A stretch of 64,000 nucleotides of DNA from Bacillus sp. N13C7 (GTDB taxonomy: Bacteria; Bacillota; Bacilli; Bacillales; Bacillaceae), in contig NZ_JALAMO010000002.1 of assembly GCF_026790065.1 (NCBI RefSeq), forward strand, positions 1-64,000. The letters run 5' to 3'. How positions within the stretch are numbered: the stretch's first letter is position 1; each line of letters opens with the position of its first letter. Under the pieces are notes generated by a model, which was given only the letters and a program-made list of their open reading frames with translations, had not been told where the DNA came from and ran no database searches. This document shows positions 26,213-34,448 of the stretch, in pieces. The translations under genes and the position numbers were made by a program.

Positions 26213-27157
26213 ATGGCTAAAGGGATTATGCTACATGAGGTTGGCGAACAGGTGGACCAATATCTATTGATTAAATCCTCGACGAAAGGGATTGCAAGCA
26301 ATGGAAAACCGTTTTTAACGCTGATGCTGCAAGACCAGTCAGGTGATATTGAAGCAAAGCTGTGGGATGCCAAGCAAAGTGATGAACTGACCTATGCGCC
26401 GCAAACAATTGTGAAGGTCGTAGGGGATGTCCACCATTACCGTGGGCGCACCCAGCTGAAGCTGAGAAATATCAGGCCGGTAAGCGAACATGAAAACGTC
26501 AATATTGATGATTTTTTAGAAACCGCGCCGATTCCGAAAAATGAAATGATGGACACCATCACTCAATATATATTTGAAATGAAAAACCCAAATATCCAAC
26601 GGATAACAAGGTTTTTAGTCAAAAAACACGAAGCTGAATTTATGGATTATCCGGCAGCGACGAAAAACCACCATGAGTTTGTCTCAGGTTTAGCGTATCA
26701 TGTTGTCTCTATGCTGAATCTGGCAAAAGCCATTGCAGATTTATATCCGTCTCTTGATCGTGATCTGCTTTATGCCGGTGTTATCCTGCATGATCTCGGA
26801 AAAGTGAAAGAACTGTCGGGCCCTGTTTCCACTTCATATACGGTCGAAGGCAATTTGCTCGGCCATATTTCGATTATGGTCACAGAGCTGTCAAAAGCGG
26901 CTGAGGAGCTTCAAATCGATTCAGAAGAGGTGTTAATTCTTCAGCATTTGATTTTAAGTCATCACGGCAAAGCAGAATGGGGCAGCCCAAAACCCCCGAT
27001 GGTGAAGGAAGCGGAAATTTTACATTATATAGACAACCTGGATGCCAAAATGAATATGATGGACAGAGCGCTTGAGCGCGTGAAACCGGGCGAATACACT
27101 GAACGTGTATTTGCACTGGAAAACCGTTCCTTTTATAAACCGACTTTTCATAAATAA
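26213..27157 (+). CDS. yhaM: 3'-5' exoribonuclease YhaM
   Basis: Protein of 314 residues: N-terminal OB-fold nucleic-acid binding domain (~10-100), then an HD domain with [22 protein letters not shown] and [12 protein letters not shown] supplying metal ligands. Cytoplasmic 3'-5' exonuclease acting on RNA and DNA. The ATG at 26213 has CGGAGGGAG upstream; the frame extends further 5' only by overlap with yhaN. An extended -10 (TGA-TATACT near 26168) suggests a promoter of its own in addition to the yhaO one. Confidence 0.92.
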   Translation: MAKGIMLHEVGEQVDQYLLIKSSTKGIASNGKPFLTLMLQDQSGDIEAKLWDAKQSDELTYAPQTIVKVVGDVHHYRGRTQLKLRNIRPVSEHENVNIDDFLETAPIPKNEMMDTITQYIFEMKNPNIQRITRFLVKKHEAEFMDYPAATKNHHEFVSGLAYHVVSMLNLAKAIADLYPSLDRDLLYAGVILHDLGKVKELSGPVSTSYTVEGNLLGHISIMVTELSKAAEELQIDSEEVLILQHLILSHHGKAEWGSPKPPMVKEAEILHYIDNLDAKMNMMDRALERVKPGEYTERVFALENRSFYKPTFHK

Positions 27158-27159
27158 TC

Positions 27160-27203
27160 AAAAAAGGACTGATGCTGAAACATTCAGCTCAGTCCTTTTT
27201 TAT
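27160..27203 (+). terminator. terminator of yhaM
   Basis: AAAAAAGGACTGA...TCAGTCCTTTTTT stem with a small inner hairpin. Confidence 0.85.
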
Positions 27204-27282
27204 GCGTTATTGCCGCTCATAACTCGTCTCACTCCCGCATATGGTTAAGAATAAAGAATCTATGCAAAAGGGGGAGGAGCCC

Positions 27283-27495
27283 GTGTTATTTTTTCCATGG
27301 TGGGTGTATCTTTGTATTGTAGGCATCATTTTCAGCGCATATAAACTTGTGGCGGCAGCCAAAGAGGAAGAAAAAGTAGACCAGTCCTTTATTGAAAAAG
27401 AGGGGCAGATTTATATAGAGAGGATGGAAAAGGAGAGAGAACGCCGCAGTTCCCAGCAGCATGACGAAGAAAATCCAAACCATTCCATCGCATAA
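27283..27495 (+). CDS. yhaL: sporulation-linked membrane protein YhaL
   Basis: Protein of 70 residues: one N-terminal membrane helix (FFPWWVYLCIVGIIFSAY) followed by a strongly charged helix. Starts with GTG directly after GGGGGAGGAG; an upstream ATG in frame (27241) lacks a ribosome site. Described as a sporulation protein in B. subtilis; precise role unknown. Confidence 0.8.
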   Translation: MLFFPWWVYLCIVGIIFSAYKLVAAAKEEEKVDQSFIEKEGQIYIERMEKERERRSSQQHDEENPNHSIA

Positions 27496-27536
27496 AAAAA
27501 GCTGTGCAGCTCAATGAGCGTGCACAGCTTTTTTTA
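27495..27536. terminator. bidirectional terminator between yhaL and prsA
   Basis: AAGCTGTGCA/TGCACAGCTT stem with inner GCT/AGC, A7 on one side and T7 on the other. Confidence 0.85.
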
Positions 27537-27539
27537 TTA

Positions 27540-28418
27540 TTATTTAGAATTGCTTGAAGATGAAGAGGTGCTGCTGTTTGTTGAAGATGTATTAAATGTG
27601 TCTTTCAGGTCTTTATCCTTCACTTCAATGTCAGCTTTTTTCATGACTTTTTGAACAGCTTCCTGAACAGCTGTGCTGTCATTAAGTTTTTGTTCAAGCA
27701 CTTCAGATTTCAGCTCTTTTTTCATATCTTCGTATTTGCCGCGTTCTTCTGTCTTTTTGATGATGTGGTAGCCGTATTGTGTTTTGACAGGATCACTGAC
27801 TTCACCTGTTTTTAATTTAAATGCAGCTTTACTGAACGTTTCGTCCATTTGGCCTTCTTTTGCGAACCAGCCAAGGTCGCCGCCTTGTGAAGCAGAGCTG
27901 TCTGTTGAGTATTCTTTCGCAAGGTCTTCAAATTTCTCGCCTTTTTTCAGCTTTTTCTCTACTTCTTCAGCTGTCTTTTTATCAGCAACAAGGATGTGGC
28001 TTGCACGGATTTTGCCTTTTAAGCCTTCCCAGTACTCTTTGATATCGGCATCTGTTACTTTGATGTTATCTTTAGCCGCTTTTTGTGTCAGCAATTCATA
28101 TTTTACTTGCTCTTTGAGGTAATCTTTTCCGTATTGGTCTTCAAGGGCAGTATATTGATCGCCAAGCTGTGTTTTGTAATCTTTCAGCTTGTTGTCAATT
28201 TCTTTATCTGTAACTTTATATTTCTTGTCTAATACTTTTTCTTGCACCAGCTGTGTCAACACACTTGCACCAGCTGTTTTCTTCATGTTTGTGTAAAGCT
28301 CGCCTTTCGTCACATCGCCTGCGTCTGTTTTTGCGATGACTTCTTTGTCGCCGCTGCTGCAAGCACTGAGAGCGAGGATGCTTGTAGCAGTGATAGCTGC
28401 TATTGCGATTTTCTTCAT
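27540..28418 (-). CDS. prsA: post-translocational foldase lipoprotein PrsA
   Basis: Membrane-anchored peptidyl-prolyl isomerase of 292 residues that folds secreted proteins such as AprE outside the membrane. Lipobox LALSAC places the lipidated Cys at residue 20. The central parvulin domain (~135-225) contains RASHILV, GGDLGWF and YGYHIIK. The C-terminal tail is Ser/Thr/Asn-rich. The ATG at 28418 gives the standard length; an upstream TTG at 28427 is closer to AGGAG and is an alternative. Confidence 0.95.
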   Translation of the reverse strand: MKKIAIAAITATSILALSACSSGDKEVIAKTDAGDVTKGELYTNMKKTAGASVLTQLVQEKVLDKKYKVTDKEIDNKLKDYKTQLGDQYTALEDQYGKDYLKEQVKYELLTQKAAKDNIKVTDADIKEYWEGLKGKIRASHILVADKKTAEEVEKKLKKGEKFEDLAKEYSTDSSASQGGDLGWFAKEGQMDETFSKAAFKLKTGEVSDPVKTQYGYHIIKKTEERGKYEDMKKELKSEVLEQKLNDSTAVQEAVQKVMKKADIEVKDKDLKDTFNTSSTNSSTSSSSSNSK

Positions 28419-28577
28419 TGTTTTCAAACACTCCTAATCATTCCAAATTAAATTACCTATGCGTATCATAACATATTGTGGCTTTCTGTAAAAAGATTTT
28501 AAATAAAGGGCATTCGTCTAGTCAAACTTTTGCTGGCGACATACTTATATATTGATCAAGAAAAGGAGGTATGTAAC

Positions 28578-28664
28578 ATGAGCGGAGGATACTCTAACGG
28601 ATTCGCGTTGCTCGTAGTACTGTTCATTTTGCTTATCATCGTAGGTGCAGCTTACATCTACTAA
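28578..28664 (+). CDS. sscA: 28-residue small spore protein SscA
   Basis: Tiny ORF with excellent AAAGGAGGT. The product starts MSGGYSNGFALLVVLFIL and ends AAYIY: a Gly-rich head and one hydrophobic helix. This is the YjcZ/SscA-type microprotein involved in spore-coat assembly. Followed by its own terminator and by a near-identical second gene. I am fairly sure of the family, less so of the exact symbol. Confidence 0.8.
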   Translation: MSGGYSNGFALLVVLFILLIIVGAAYIY

Positions 28665-28673
28665 GCAGCCCGG

Positions 28674-28703
28674 GGATCGCTTGCACGATAAGCGATCCTT
28701 TAT
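28674..28703 (+). terminator. terminator of sscA
   Basis: GGATCGCTT/AAGCGATCC stem, then TTTATTT. Confidence 0.75.
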
Positions 28704-28788
28704 TTACACAAGCGCCTAATCGTTTCAATCATGAATTGCATAAGATGTAATTGGTAAATAAAGCTTTTTACAGGAGGTGCTTTTTAAG

Positions 28789-28875
28789 ATGGGTGAAGTA
28801 TTTGCAGGCGGTTTCGCTTTATTGGTTGTTTTGTTCATTTTATTGATTATCATCGGCGCTTCTTGGCTGTACTAA
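28789..28875 (+). CDS. second 28-residue SscA-like microprotein
   Basis: Ribosome site AGGAGGTG; product starts MGEVFAGGFALLVVLFILL and ends GASWLY. Same length as sscA and nearly the same hydrophobic core (GFALLVVLFILLII), so a tandem paralogue. A CATAAGATG about 45 bases upstream resembles a mother-cell sigma -10, weakly. Own terminator follows. Confidence 0.75.
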   Translation: MGEVFAGGFALLVVLFILLIIIGASWLY

Positions 28876-28880
28876 TCAAA

Positions 28881-28921
28881 CAAAAAAGCATAGCTGCTGA
28901 AACAGCAGCTATGCTTTTTTC
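28881..28921 (+). terminator. terminator of the second microprotein gene
   Basis: Sixteen-base stem AAAAAGCATAGCTGCT with its complement, loop GAAAC, T-run. Confidence 0.85.
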
Positions 28922-28925
28922 ATAT

Positions 28926-29090
28926 TTACACAGTAAAGGAGATCTCCACAAACGAAGAGATCAGTAAAATTAATATAGATACATTAATAAATCGAAATAC
29001 CTTATCCTGCCGCTCTTCAGGAATCTCTCTGACAAGGCATAATGTATTGGTGAGCCTGTTTATGAAGTATAAAATAAACATGGCAGCCAC
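28926..29090 (-). CDS. small two-helix membrane protein, start uncertain
   Basis: Minus-strand frame encoding VAAMFILYFINRLTNTLCLVREIPEERQ... then a second hydrophobic helix INVSILILLISSF and stop. I give the GTG at 29090 (54 residues) as a conservative start, but no ribosome site precedes it. A strong AGGGGGAA lies further up, six bases before an in-frame ATC (29111) and nine before ATT (29108), extending the first helix. Probably a real small membrane protein (a yhaK-like position); the start codon is non-standard or mutated. Confidence 0.45.
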   Translation of the reverse strand: MAAMFILYFINRLTNTLCLVREIPEERQDKVFRFINVSILILLISSFVEISFTV

Positions 29091-29203
29091 GATAAAATAG
29101 AATAAAATGATGGGAGATTCCCCCTCTCTCTGAACTGTCCCATATTACATTACCAAATATTTATTAAAAAAGATAGAATGCAAATTCAAAAATCGAGGTC
29201 TGG

Positions 29204-29722
29204 CTACTTTTCTACAAGAATATCCAAGCCATCTGCTTCCTGATCTATAAAACAGGCTTTCGGCGCTTGTATCAGCTTGAGAGCCAGCAAGAAGTCAGGC
29301 AGACAATAGCCGGCATGTATGCCCGAAATCATGCAGAAATAATGGGCGTGATTTGGAAATGCCAGCGCCGCGTAAAACAGTACAGGCGTAATCAGCAAAA
29401 ACGGGCTTACGAGCGAAATCAGCATTGTCGTTTTTGGTATCCGTTTCCATGAGCGCATGCGCAATATGTAAACCTTTTTTTCTATTTTTCTTTTTTTGCA
29501 GATGATTGGCAGGACATGGATGACTTTATGTACAAATAAAATAACGACGAGCAAACCGCCGAATAAGGGTACGTATTCATCGCTTAAGCTTGTGCCAGGC
29601 CGCAGCAGCTCAAATGCTAAAAAGGTAGATATAAAAACCAAAATCATAAAACATACAGCAGTTAATATTATGCGAACGGCGCCATAATCCTTCATGAGAT
29701 TTATGGTCTTCCAGCAATTCAT
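29204..29722 (-). CDS. yhaJ: DUF3267-type membrane protein YhaJ
   Basis: About 172 residues with four hydrophobic segments. It has a VHKVIHVLP motif near residue 70 where zincin-like DUF3267 proteins carry HExxH; the Glu is Lys here, so protease activity is doubtful. The ATG at 29722 has GGAAGGATG upstream. A stronger GGGAGGAG further up (about 29770) serves either an extended TTG start at 29779 or a 10-codon upstream ORF ending at the yhaJ start region. Confidence 0.65.
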   Translation of the reverse strand: MNCWKTINLMKDYGAVRIILTAVCFMILVFISTFLAFELLRPGTSLSDEYVPLFGGLLVVILFVHKVIHVLPIICKKRKIEKKVYILRMRSWKRIPKTTMLISLVSPFLLITPVLFYAALAFPNHAHYFCMISGIHAGYCLPDFLLALKLIQAPKACFIDQEADGLDILVEK

Positions 29723-29927
29723 CAAAGTCATCCTTCCATGCATCTTGAATAGAATCTCAAAATAATTTACTCCTCCCAAGAGAAAAAATCAATGCTTTTT
29801 AAGAAAAAATATCATCCGGCAGGTATTTTTTGAAACAAGCAAACAAACTGCAAAATATGGGGTTAGAACTTTCTTCTCAGTGAAATATCAGCTAAAATAA
29901 GATTAAAGATAGAAAGAAGTGGTGTGG

Positions 29928-30269
29928 ATGGATTCGATGGATCATCGCATTGAGCGATTAGAATATTACATACAATTATTAGTGAAAACAGTAGATATGG
30001 ACAGGTACCCCTTCTATGCGCTTCTCATTGATAAAGGACTGAGCAAGGAGGAAGGGGAAGAGGTTATGAGGATATGCGATGAATTGTCGGAAGAGCTGGC
30101 AACACAAAAAGCGCAAGGATTTGTAACTTTCGATAAGCTCCTTGCGCTTTTTGCCGGACAGCTGAATGAAAAATTAGATGTTCACGAAACGATTTTTGCC
30201 CTGTATGAGCAGGGGCTTTATCAAGAACTGATGGAAGTGTTTATTGATATCATGAAGCATTTTGATTAG
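29928..30269 (+). CDS. yhaI: DUF1878 protein YhaI
   Basis: Protein of 113 residues, soluble, predicted helical ([20 protein letters not shown]...). The DUF1878 family is small and Bacillus-specific; function unknown. Its last four bases overlap the end of the convergent scoC. Confidence 0.75.
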   Translation: MDSMDHRIERLEYYIQLLVKTVDMDRYPFYALLIDKGLSKEEGEEVMRICDELSEELATQKAQGFVTFDKLLALFAGQLNEKLDVHETIFALYEQGLYQELMEVFIDIMKHFD

Positions 30270-30877
30270 CTGTTTACAGGTTCGAGCTCTTCTGCCGGTT
30301 CATCCGCAGTACTGTTCTTTGCTTTTTTCTTCAGCTTTCCGTTTACGCTTTCAAAGTCATTGTCAATATTGGTGAGTGACGTTTCGAAAATTTCCATAAA
30401 ATCATCGCCGTAGATATGGCGTATCATACACATCATTTCTGCCACTTCAGGAAATTTTCCGAATAAATGATACAAAGGCTGTGACCCTTTAAAAACCGCG
30501 TTGCGAGTTGGATCAAATTCCTCAAGCAAGCTCCAGAAAACCTCGGTGCCTTCCTCAGTTAATTGAACGTATGTGTTCCGTTTATCATTCAGCCGTTTGG
30601 AGAACCTTAAATATCCTCGTTCTTCCAGCTTTTTTGAAAAGTTGAATGCGGTTGATACGTGCATGACTCCGAATTTAGCGATTTCAGAAATGGAAGCTCC
30701 ATTCAGTTGATACGCAATCCATAAAATATGATGCTCATTGATATTCAGGTCATACGGTTTGAGCCACTGCTGCCAATCCTTCTCGATCGATTTCCAAAGA
30801 GCCTTGCTAAGCTGAGCCATTTTCTGGGTGAAGACCAGAGCCTCTTTCACATCATAGGGCGGTTCCACTCGATTCAT
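30266..30877 (-). CDS. scoC: transition-state regulator ScoC (Hpr), MarR family
   Basis: Protein of 203 residues with a MarR winged helix: [26 protein letters not shown] (helix-turn-helix region ~45-70) and wing [14 protein letters not shown] (~95-108). Represses exoprotease genes including aprE (in this window) and nprE, and affects sporulation and motility. A GATATTATT matching the ScoC consensus lies at 63058-63066 upstream of aprE. Confidence 0.95.
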   Translation of the reverse strand: MNRVEPPYDVKEALVFTQKMAQLSKALWKSIEKDWQQWLKPYDLNINEHHILWIAYQLNGASISEIAKFGVMHVSTAFNFSKKLEERGYLRFSKRLNDKRNTYVQLTEEGTEVFWSLLEEFDPTRNAVFKGSQPLYHLFGKFPEVAEMMCMIRHIYGDDFMEIFETSLTNIDNDFESVNGKLKKKAKNSTADEPAEELEPVNS

Positions 30878-31000
30878 TACGTCACCTGCTTCTCTTTTTC
30901 TTTTTCTCTATTATGCCAATAAAATAAAGATTAATAAAGATGAAAATGTAAGAATTTTTTAATAAATTCACAAACCATTGCGGTGAGAGGCTTTTTCGGC

Positions 31001-31041
31001 AAAAAAAAATGCGGGTCCCAGTTTGGACCGCATTTTTTTCT
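31001..31041 (-). terminator. terminator of yhaH
   Basis: AAAAAAATGCGG-GTCC...GGAC-CGCATTTTTTT stem with T-run on the minus strand. Confidence 0.8.
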
Positions 31042-31054
31042 TTTGAATAGGATA

Positions 31055-31411
31055 TTAGTTTTGTAAGGTTTTCTCCAGCTGTCTGATCTTCTCTTCAATA
31101 TCAGCGATTTCTTTTTGCAAATCCTGCTGGTGAGGCTTGATCTCTTCCTGCCATTTTTTAATTGACGTTTGGAGCTCGCCGCTTACGTCTTTAATGGCGT
31201 CTGTACTTTCTTTTGCCGCTTTGATCAGCTGGTCTTTTAACGCAAGCCCGTCTGATTTTAAGCGTTTGATCGTTTCTTCGAAAGAATCATAATTGGTTTT
31301 CATTTTTTCACGCAGCTGCTTTCCTGAGGAAGGTGCAGATAGAAGAACTGCTGCTCCTCCGATGATGCCGCCTACGAATAGTCCTGTTAATAGAGAACGT
31401 CCGTCCGCCAT
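31055..31411 (-). CDS. yhaH: YtxH-family stress-type protein YhaH
   Basis: Protein of 118 residues: N-terminal Gly-rich hydrophobic segment (GLFVGGIIGGAAVLLSAPSSGKQLREK, the YtxH signature), then a coiled-coil tail ending EEKIRQLEKTLQN. Start at ATG 31411 after GGGGTGA. Relatives are general-stress proteins; exact role unknown. Confidence 0.8.
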   Translation of the reverse strand: MADGRSLLTGLFVGGIIGGAAVLLSAPSSGKQLREKMKTNYDSFEETIKRLKSDGLALKDQLIKAAKESTDAIKDVSGELQTSIKKWQEEIKPHQQDLQKEIADIEEKIRQLEKTLQN

Positions 31412-31540
31412 TACAATCACCCCGTCTTTTTCTTGAAAATAGGATTCATTCAGTATTTTTCATTTTTGTTGAAAGCCTGAACTTCTATACATAGCTTGCT
31501 TTATTTTAGCATATTTTTTAAGTGAAAAGGAGGGAGAAGG

Positions 31541-31732
31541 TTGTCTGTCTTTATGATTGTGTTATCCTGCATCACACTTGTCTTCGCTTCAGGCGCTGTT
31601 TACTATATCAGACTTCTCAGCCAGGCTGCTTCTTATCCGCCCAAGAAGGTCATCCGGCAAAAAGCGCTTGTTTGTTCAACCGGAACCGCCTTTACACTAT
31701 GCCTTATCTTTTTCACGAAACTCTTCGCTTAA
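31541..31732 (+). CDS. small two-helix membrane protein
   Basis: Protein of 63 residues: helix ~2-25 (FMIVLSCITLVFASGAVYYI), basic loop, helix ~42-60. Starts with TTG just after AAAGGAGGGAG. A short gene is annotated at this place in 168 (possibly yhzF); I am not certain of the symbol. Function unknown. Convergent with trpP. Confidence 0.6.
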   Translation: MSVFMIVLSCITLVFASGAVYYIRLLSQAASYPPKKVIRQKALVCSTGTAFTLCLIFFTKLFA

Positions 31733-31764
31733 AACATGCTGGCATGCTGCGGGCTCTTTGTCAA

Positions 31765-31797
31765 AAAACCTCTCCCGGAAGCGGAAGAGGTTTTGGG
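31765..31797. terminator. terminator between the small membrane ORF and trpP
   Basis: AAAACCTCTcCCGG...CCGgAAGAGGTTTT stem; T-runs on both strands, best on the minus strand for trpP. Confidence 0.7.
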
Positions 31798-31803
31798 TGA
31801 TAA

Positions 31804-32322
31804 TTATTTAACAGCTTCCAAAAAGCTCGAACGTCTTAAAATCGTTTGTATAATCGGATACATAATGATCATGGCGATGGTATTCAGCACAGTAGCAGGC
31901 AGAACAACTGCCGCGAACAATGCGATGAAACCGCCAGGCAAACCGACGATCAATAAAGCTGAAGATAAAAATACAATTCCCGATAAGATAGTTCCGATCG
32001 CTGTCAGCACTGCAGCTGCACCTGTTTTCTGGCTCTTTCTGAACAAAAGGAACAGGGTGAAGAACAGAAACGCTGATACAGGTTTATCGATGATGTTAGG
32101 AATCTGTCCGGCTGGGAATGCGGTTGTAAGCGCGGAGATGATTCCGGTCACAATCCCGATGACGAGTACGTTTTGCACCCGCGGGAACAGCAGGATCCCC
32201 ATGAACATCATGATCAGCATCATATCTGGTTTCATGCCGCCTAAAAAGGGCGGAATAATGGAATGAAGCGCTGCGCCGATTGCGGCAAACAGAGCCATAA
32301 TGACTAACTCTTTTGTTTTCAT
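31804..32322 (-). CDS. trpP: tryptophan transporter TrpP
   Basis: Membrane protein of 172 residues with about five helices, starting MKTKELVIMALFAAIGAAL, the S-component-like TrpP family for tryptophan uptake. Its ribosome site lies within a run of UAG/GAG triplets (32325-32342), so TRAP bound to tryptophan would block translation. The terminator at 31765-31797 ends it. Confidence 0.92.
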   Translation of the reverse strand: MKTKELVIMALFAAIGAALHSIIPPFLGGMKPDMMLIMMFMGILLFPRVQNVLVIGIVTGIISALTTAFPAGQIPNIIDKPVSAFLFFTLFLLFRKSQKTGAAAVLTAIGTILSGIVFLSSALLIVGLPGGFIALFAAVVLPATVLNTIAMIIMYPIIQTILRRSSFLEAVK

Positions 32323-32324
32323 AT

Positions 32325-32342
32325 CTATGCTCTCCTCTGCTA
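32325..32342 (-). promoter_or_regulatory. TRAP binding site over the trpP ribosome site
   Basis: On the minus strand UAG-CA-GAG-GA-GAG-CA-UAG: four triplets with exact two-base spacers covering GAGGAGAG, with further GAG/UAG at 32304-32310 and near 32366. This is the textbook TRAP pattern and explains translational repression of trpP by tryptophan. Confidence 0.85.
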
Positions 32343-32408
32343 AGCTTTTTGCCCCCCAATAATATGCTCGTCATTTATTGCGAAGGCTTAAAGAATGTAT
32401 ATGCAAAC

Positions 32409-32430
32409 AGTATACCAAACGGACCGTTTG
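32409..32430 (-). promoter_or_regulatory. trpP promoter -10 with a perfect palindrome in the spacer
   Basis: TATACT (plus-strand 32409-32414) as -10. Immediately upstream, 32416-32430 is the perfect palindrome CAAACGG-A-CCGTTTG, lying in the -10/-35 spacer. No good -35 is present. The palindrome looks like a repressor or activator operator; it lacks a T-run, so it is a poor terminator for serC. Confidence 0.45.
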
Positions 32431-32444
32431 CATAGCCAGACTTT

Positions 32445-33524
32445 TTACTCATTTTCTTGCTGGAATTTCTTCATGAACGCAGCTAATTTTTCACAGTCTT
32501 CGAGAGACACCGCATTATAAATAGAAGCGCGGCAGCCTCCCACTGAACGGTGTCCGCCAAGACCTACCATTTTTGCTTCTTTTGCTTCTTGAACGAATGT
32601 TTTTGTTAATTCGTCATCACGAAGCGTAAAGGTAACATTCATGCGTGAGCGGCTGTCCTTTCTGGCATGCCCTTTATAGAATCCATTGCTTTCATCAATG
32701 CAGCTGTATAGAACTTGCGCTTTTTGCTCATTGCGCTGTTCTGCAGCTTCTACACCGCCGTTTTCTTTCAGCCATTCCAGAACAAGGCTCAGCATATAAA
32801 TCGCAAATGTCGGCGGAGTGTTATAAAGTGAGTCCGCTTTGACATGCGTTGAATATTTCAGGATTTTTGGAACGTTCGCATTTTCATTCTGCAGCCAAGT
32901 TTTTTTCATGATGACAACTGTCACGCCGGAAGGGCCGAGGTTCTTTTGGGCGCCTCCGTAGATCACGTCAAACTTGGATACATCGATCTTTCTGCTCAAA
33001 ATATCGCTGGACATGTCAGCAACGAGCGGAATAGGGGAATTCGGGAATTCCTGCCACTGTGTGCCGAAAATCGTATTGTTGGATGTGATATGTAAATACG
33101 CACCGTCTTTTACATCCGAGAGGTCAACCTCCGGAATAAAGCTGTAATTGTCTGCTTCACTTGTAGCAGTGATAGACGTATTTCCGAATAGTTTCGTTTC
33201 TGCCAGTGCTTTTTCAGACCAGGCTCCGGTCATGACAAAATGCGCGGTTTTTTCAGGTGTTAAAAAGTTCATCGGAAGCATTGAGAATTGAAGGCTTGCC
33301 CCGCCTTGAAGAAACAAAATATCGTAATCTTCCGGAATGCCCATCAGTTCAATTAATAGGCTTTTCGCTTTTTGATGCACCGCTTCATACTCTTTGCTGC
33401 GGTGGGAAAGCTCCATAACAGACATGCCGGATTCGTTAAAATCAATAAATTCTTTCTGTGCTTTTTGCAGAACTTCCAATGGCAGCGCTGCAGGACCTGC
33501 ATTAAAATTCGTTGTACGTTCCAT
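32445..33524 (-). CDS. serC: phosphoserine aminotransferase SerC
   Basis: PLP enzyme of 359 residues converting 3-phosphohydroxypyruvate plus glutamate to phosphoserine in serine synthesis. Family blocks FNAGPAALP at the N-terminus, the PLP-lysine region YGGAQKNLGPSG (~190-201) and GLGGHRSVGGCRASIYN near the C-terminus are intact. Two adjacent ATGs start it after AGGGAGAG. Confidence 0.96.
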   Translation of the reverse strand: MERTTNFNAGPAALPLEVLQKAQKEFIDFNESGMSVMELSHRSKEYEAVHQKAKSLLIELMGIPEDYDILFLQGGASLQFSMLPMNFLTPEKTAHFVMTGAWSEKALAETKLFGNTSITATSEADNYSFIPEVDLSDVKDGAYLHITSNNTIFGTQWQEFPNSPIPLVADMSSDILSRKIDVSKFDVIYGGAQKNLGPSGVTVVIMKKTWLQNENANVPKILKYSTHVKADSLYNTPPTFAIYMLSLVLEWLKENGGVEAAEQRNEQKAQVLYSCIDESNGFYKGHARKDSRSRMNVTFTLRDDELTKTFVQEAKEAKMVGLGGHRSVGGCRASIYNAVSLEDCEKLAAFMKKFQQENE

Positions 33525-33654
33525 CATGATCTCTCCCTGTTTTCCACGTTAATGTATAAAATAATACAATTATCCTATCACAAAAATTCAGTTTTTTTGA
33601 TAAAAAATTTGAATTATCAAAAGAAATTGACGGATATTGGCGAAATGTTCACAA

Positions 33655-33683
33655 ATAAAAAAACCTCATCTTATGATGAGGCC
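33655..33683 (-). terminator. terminator of hit
   Basis: CCTCATC/GATGAGG stem with seven T on the minus strand, overlapping the last codons of hit. Confidence 0.75.
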
Positions 33684-34108
33684 AGGCGTTTTGCGATAGA
33701 GGAAGAAATGTTTTGAAGATCCTCTGGTTTGTAATCATCAGCATGCGTTTTCCAAACTGCTCCGAATCCGTCTCCTTTTCCGTAGCGCGGGATAATATGC
33801 ATATGGTAATGGAAAACAGATTGTCCTGCTTTTTCGCCATTATTGTTCAGCGTATTTAAGCCGATCGGTTCAAATTCATCCCGGATCGCGCGGGCGATTT
33901 TCGGAACAGCGTGAAAATATTGTTTTGCTAATTCATCCGTAAATTCATACACATTTTCGATATGTGTTTTTGGAATGACAAGTGTGTGTCCCTTTGTCAC
34001 TTGGCTGATATCAAGGAAGGCCAGCACGTGTTCATCTTCATACACCTTTGCGGATGGAATGTCGCCGGCAATAATTTTACAAAAGATACAATTCTCTGCA
34101 CTATGCAT
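33671..34108 (-). CDS. hit: HIT-family nucleotide-binding protein Hit
   Basis: Protein of 145 residues. Cys-x2-Cys near the N-terminus (CIFCKI) and the histidine triad HYHMHIIP (~100), with VIPKTH. Likely an Hint-type nucleotide hydrolase. Ribosome site AAGGAGG. Divergent from ecsA across a 480-base gap. Confidence 0.93.
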   Translation of the reverse strand: MHSAENCIFCKIIAGDIPSAKVYEDEHVLAFLDISQVTKGHTLVIPKTHIENVYEFTDELAKQYFHAVPKIARAIRDEFEPIGLNTLNNNGEKAGQSVFHYHMHIIPRYGKGDGFGAVWKTHADDYKPEDLQNISSSIAKRLASS

Positions 34109-34254
34109 GAGGGTTCCTCCTTATGAAATTGTTTGGTATGTATACACTCATCGTACCACAGAAATGCAGAAAATAGAAAACAGGATGAACGGCGAGCGTT
34201 CACCCTGAATGCAGAGGAAGAGCTTATATAAAGAAAATGTGATATGCCTTTGGT

Positions 34255-34448
34255 AAGCACCTCATTTGTCAGTAAAATGAAGACTTGTTAATGCTTAACG
34301 ATTCCTGCGATAAACACCTCATTTGACAATTTGCTTCATAAGAAGAATTCATCAATTCAGTGAAGAGAAATGTTTGAGCATTGGACATGTTTATTTTCTA
34401 TCCAACTGTATCTAAGACGTCTTTGACAAACACCTCATTTTTCAGTTG
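34255..34448 (+). repeat. three direct repeats upstream of ecsA
   Basis: Near-identical ~19-base units AA(A/G)CACCTCATTTG(A/T)CAGT begin at 34255, 34312 and 34428, with a fourth weak copy near 34506. Offsets are 57, 116 and 78 bases. The unit is not palindromic. The rest of the 34109-34591 gap holds the ecsA leader and no gene. Too few and too short for CRISPR; probably protein-binding sites or remnants of a local duplication. Confidence 0.6.
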
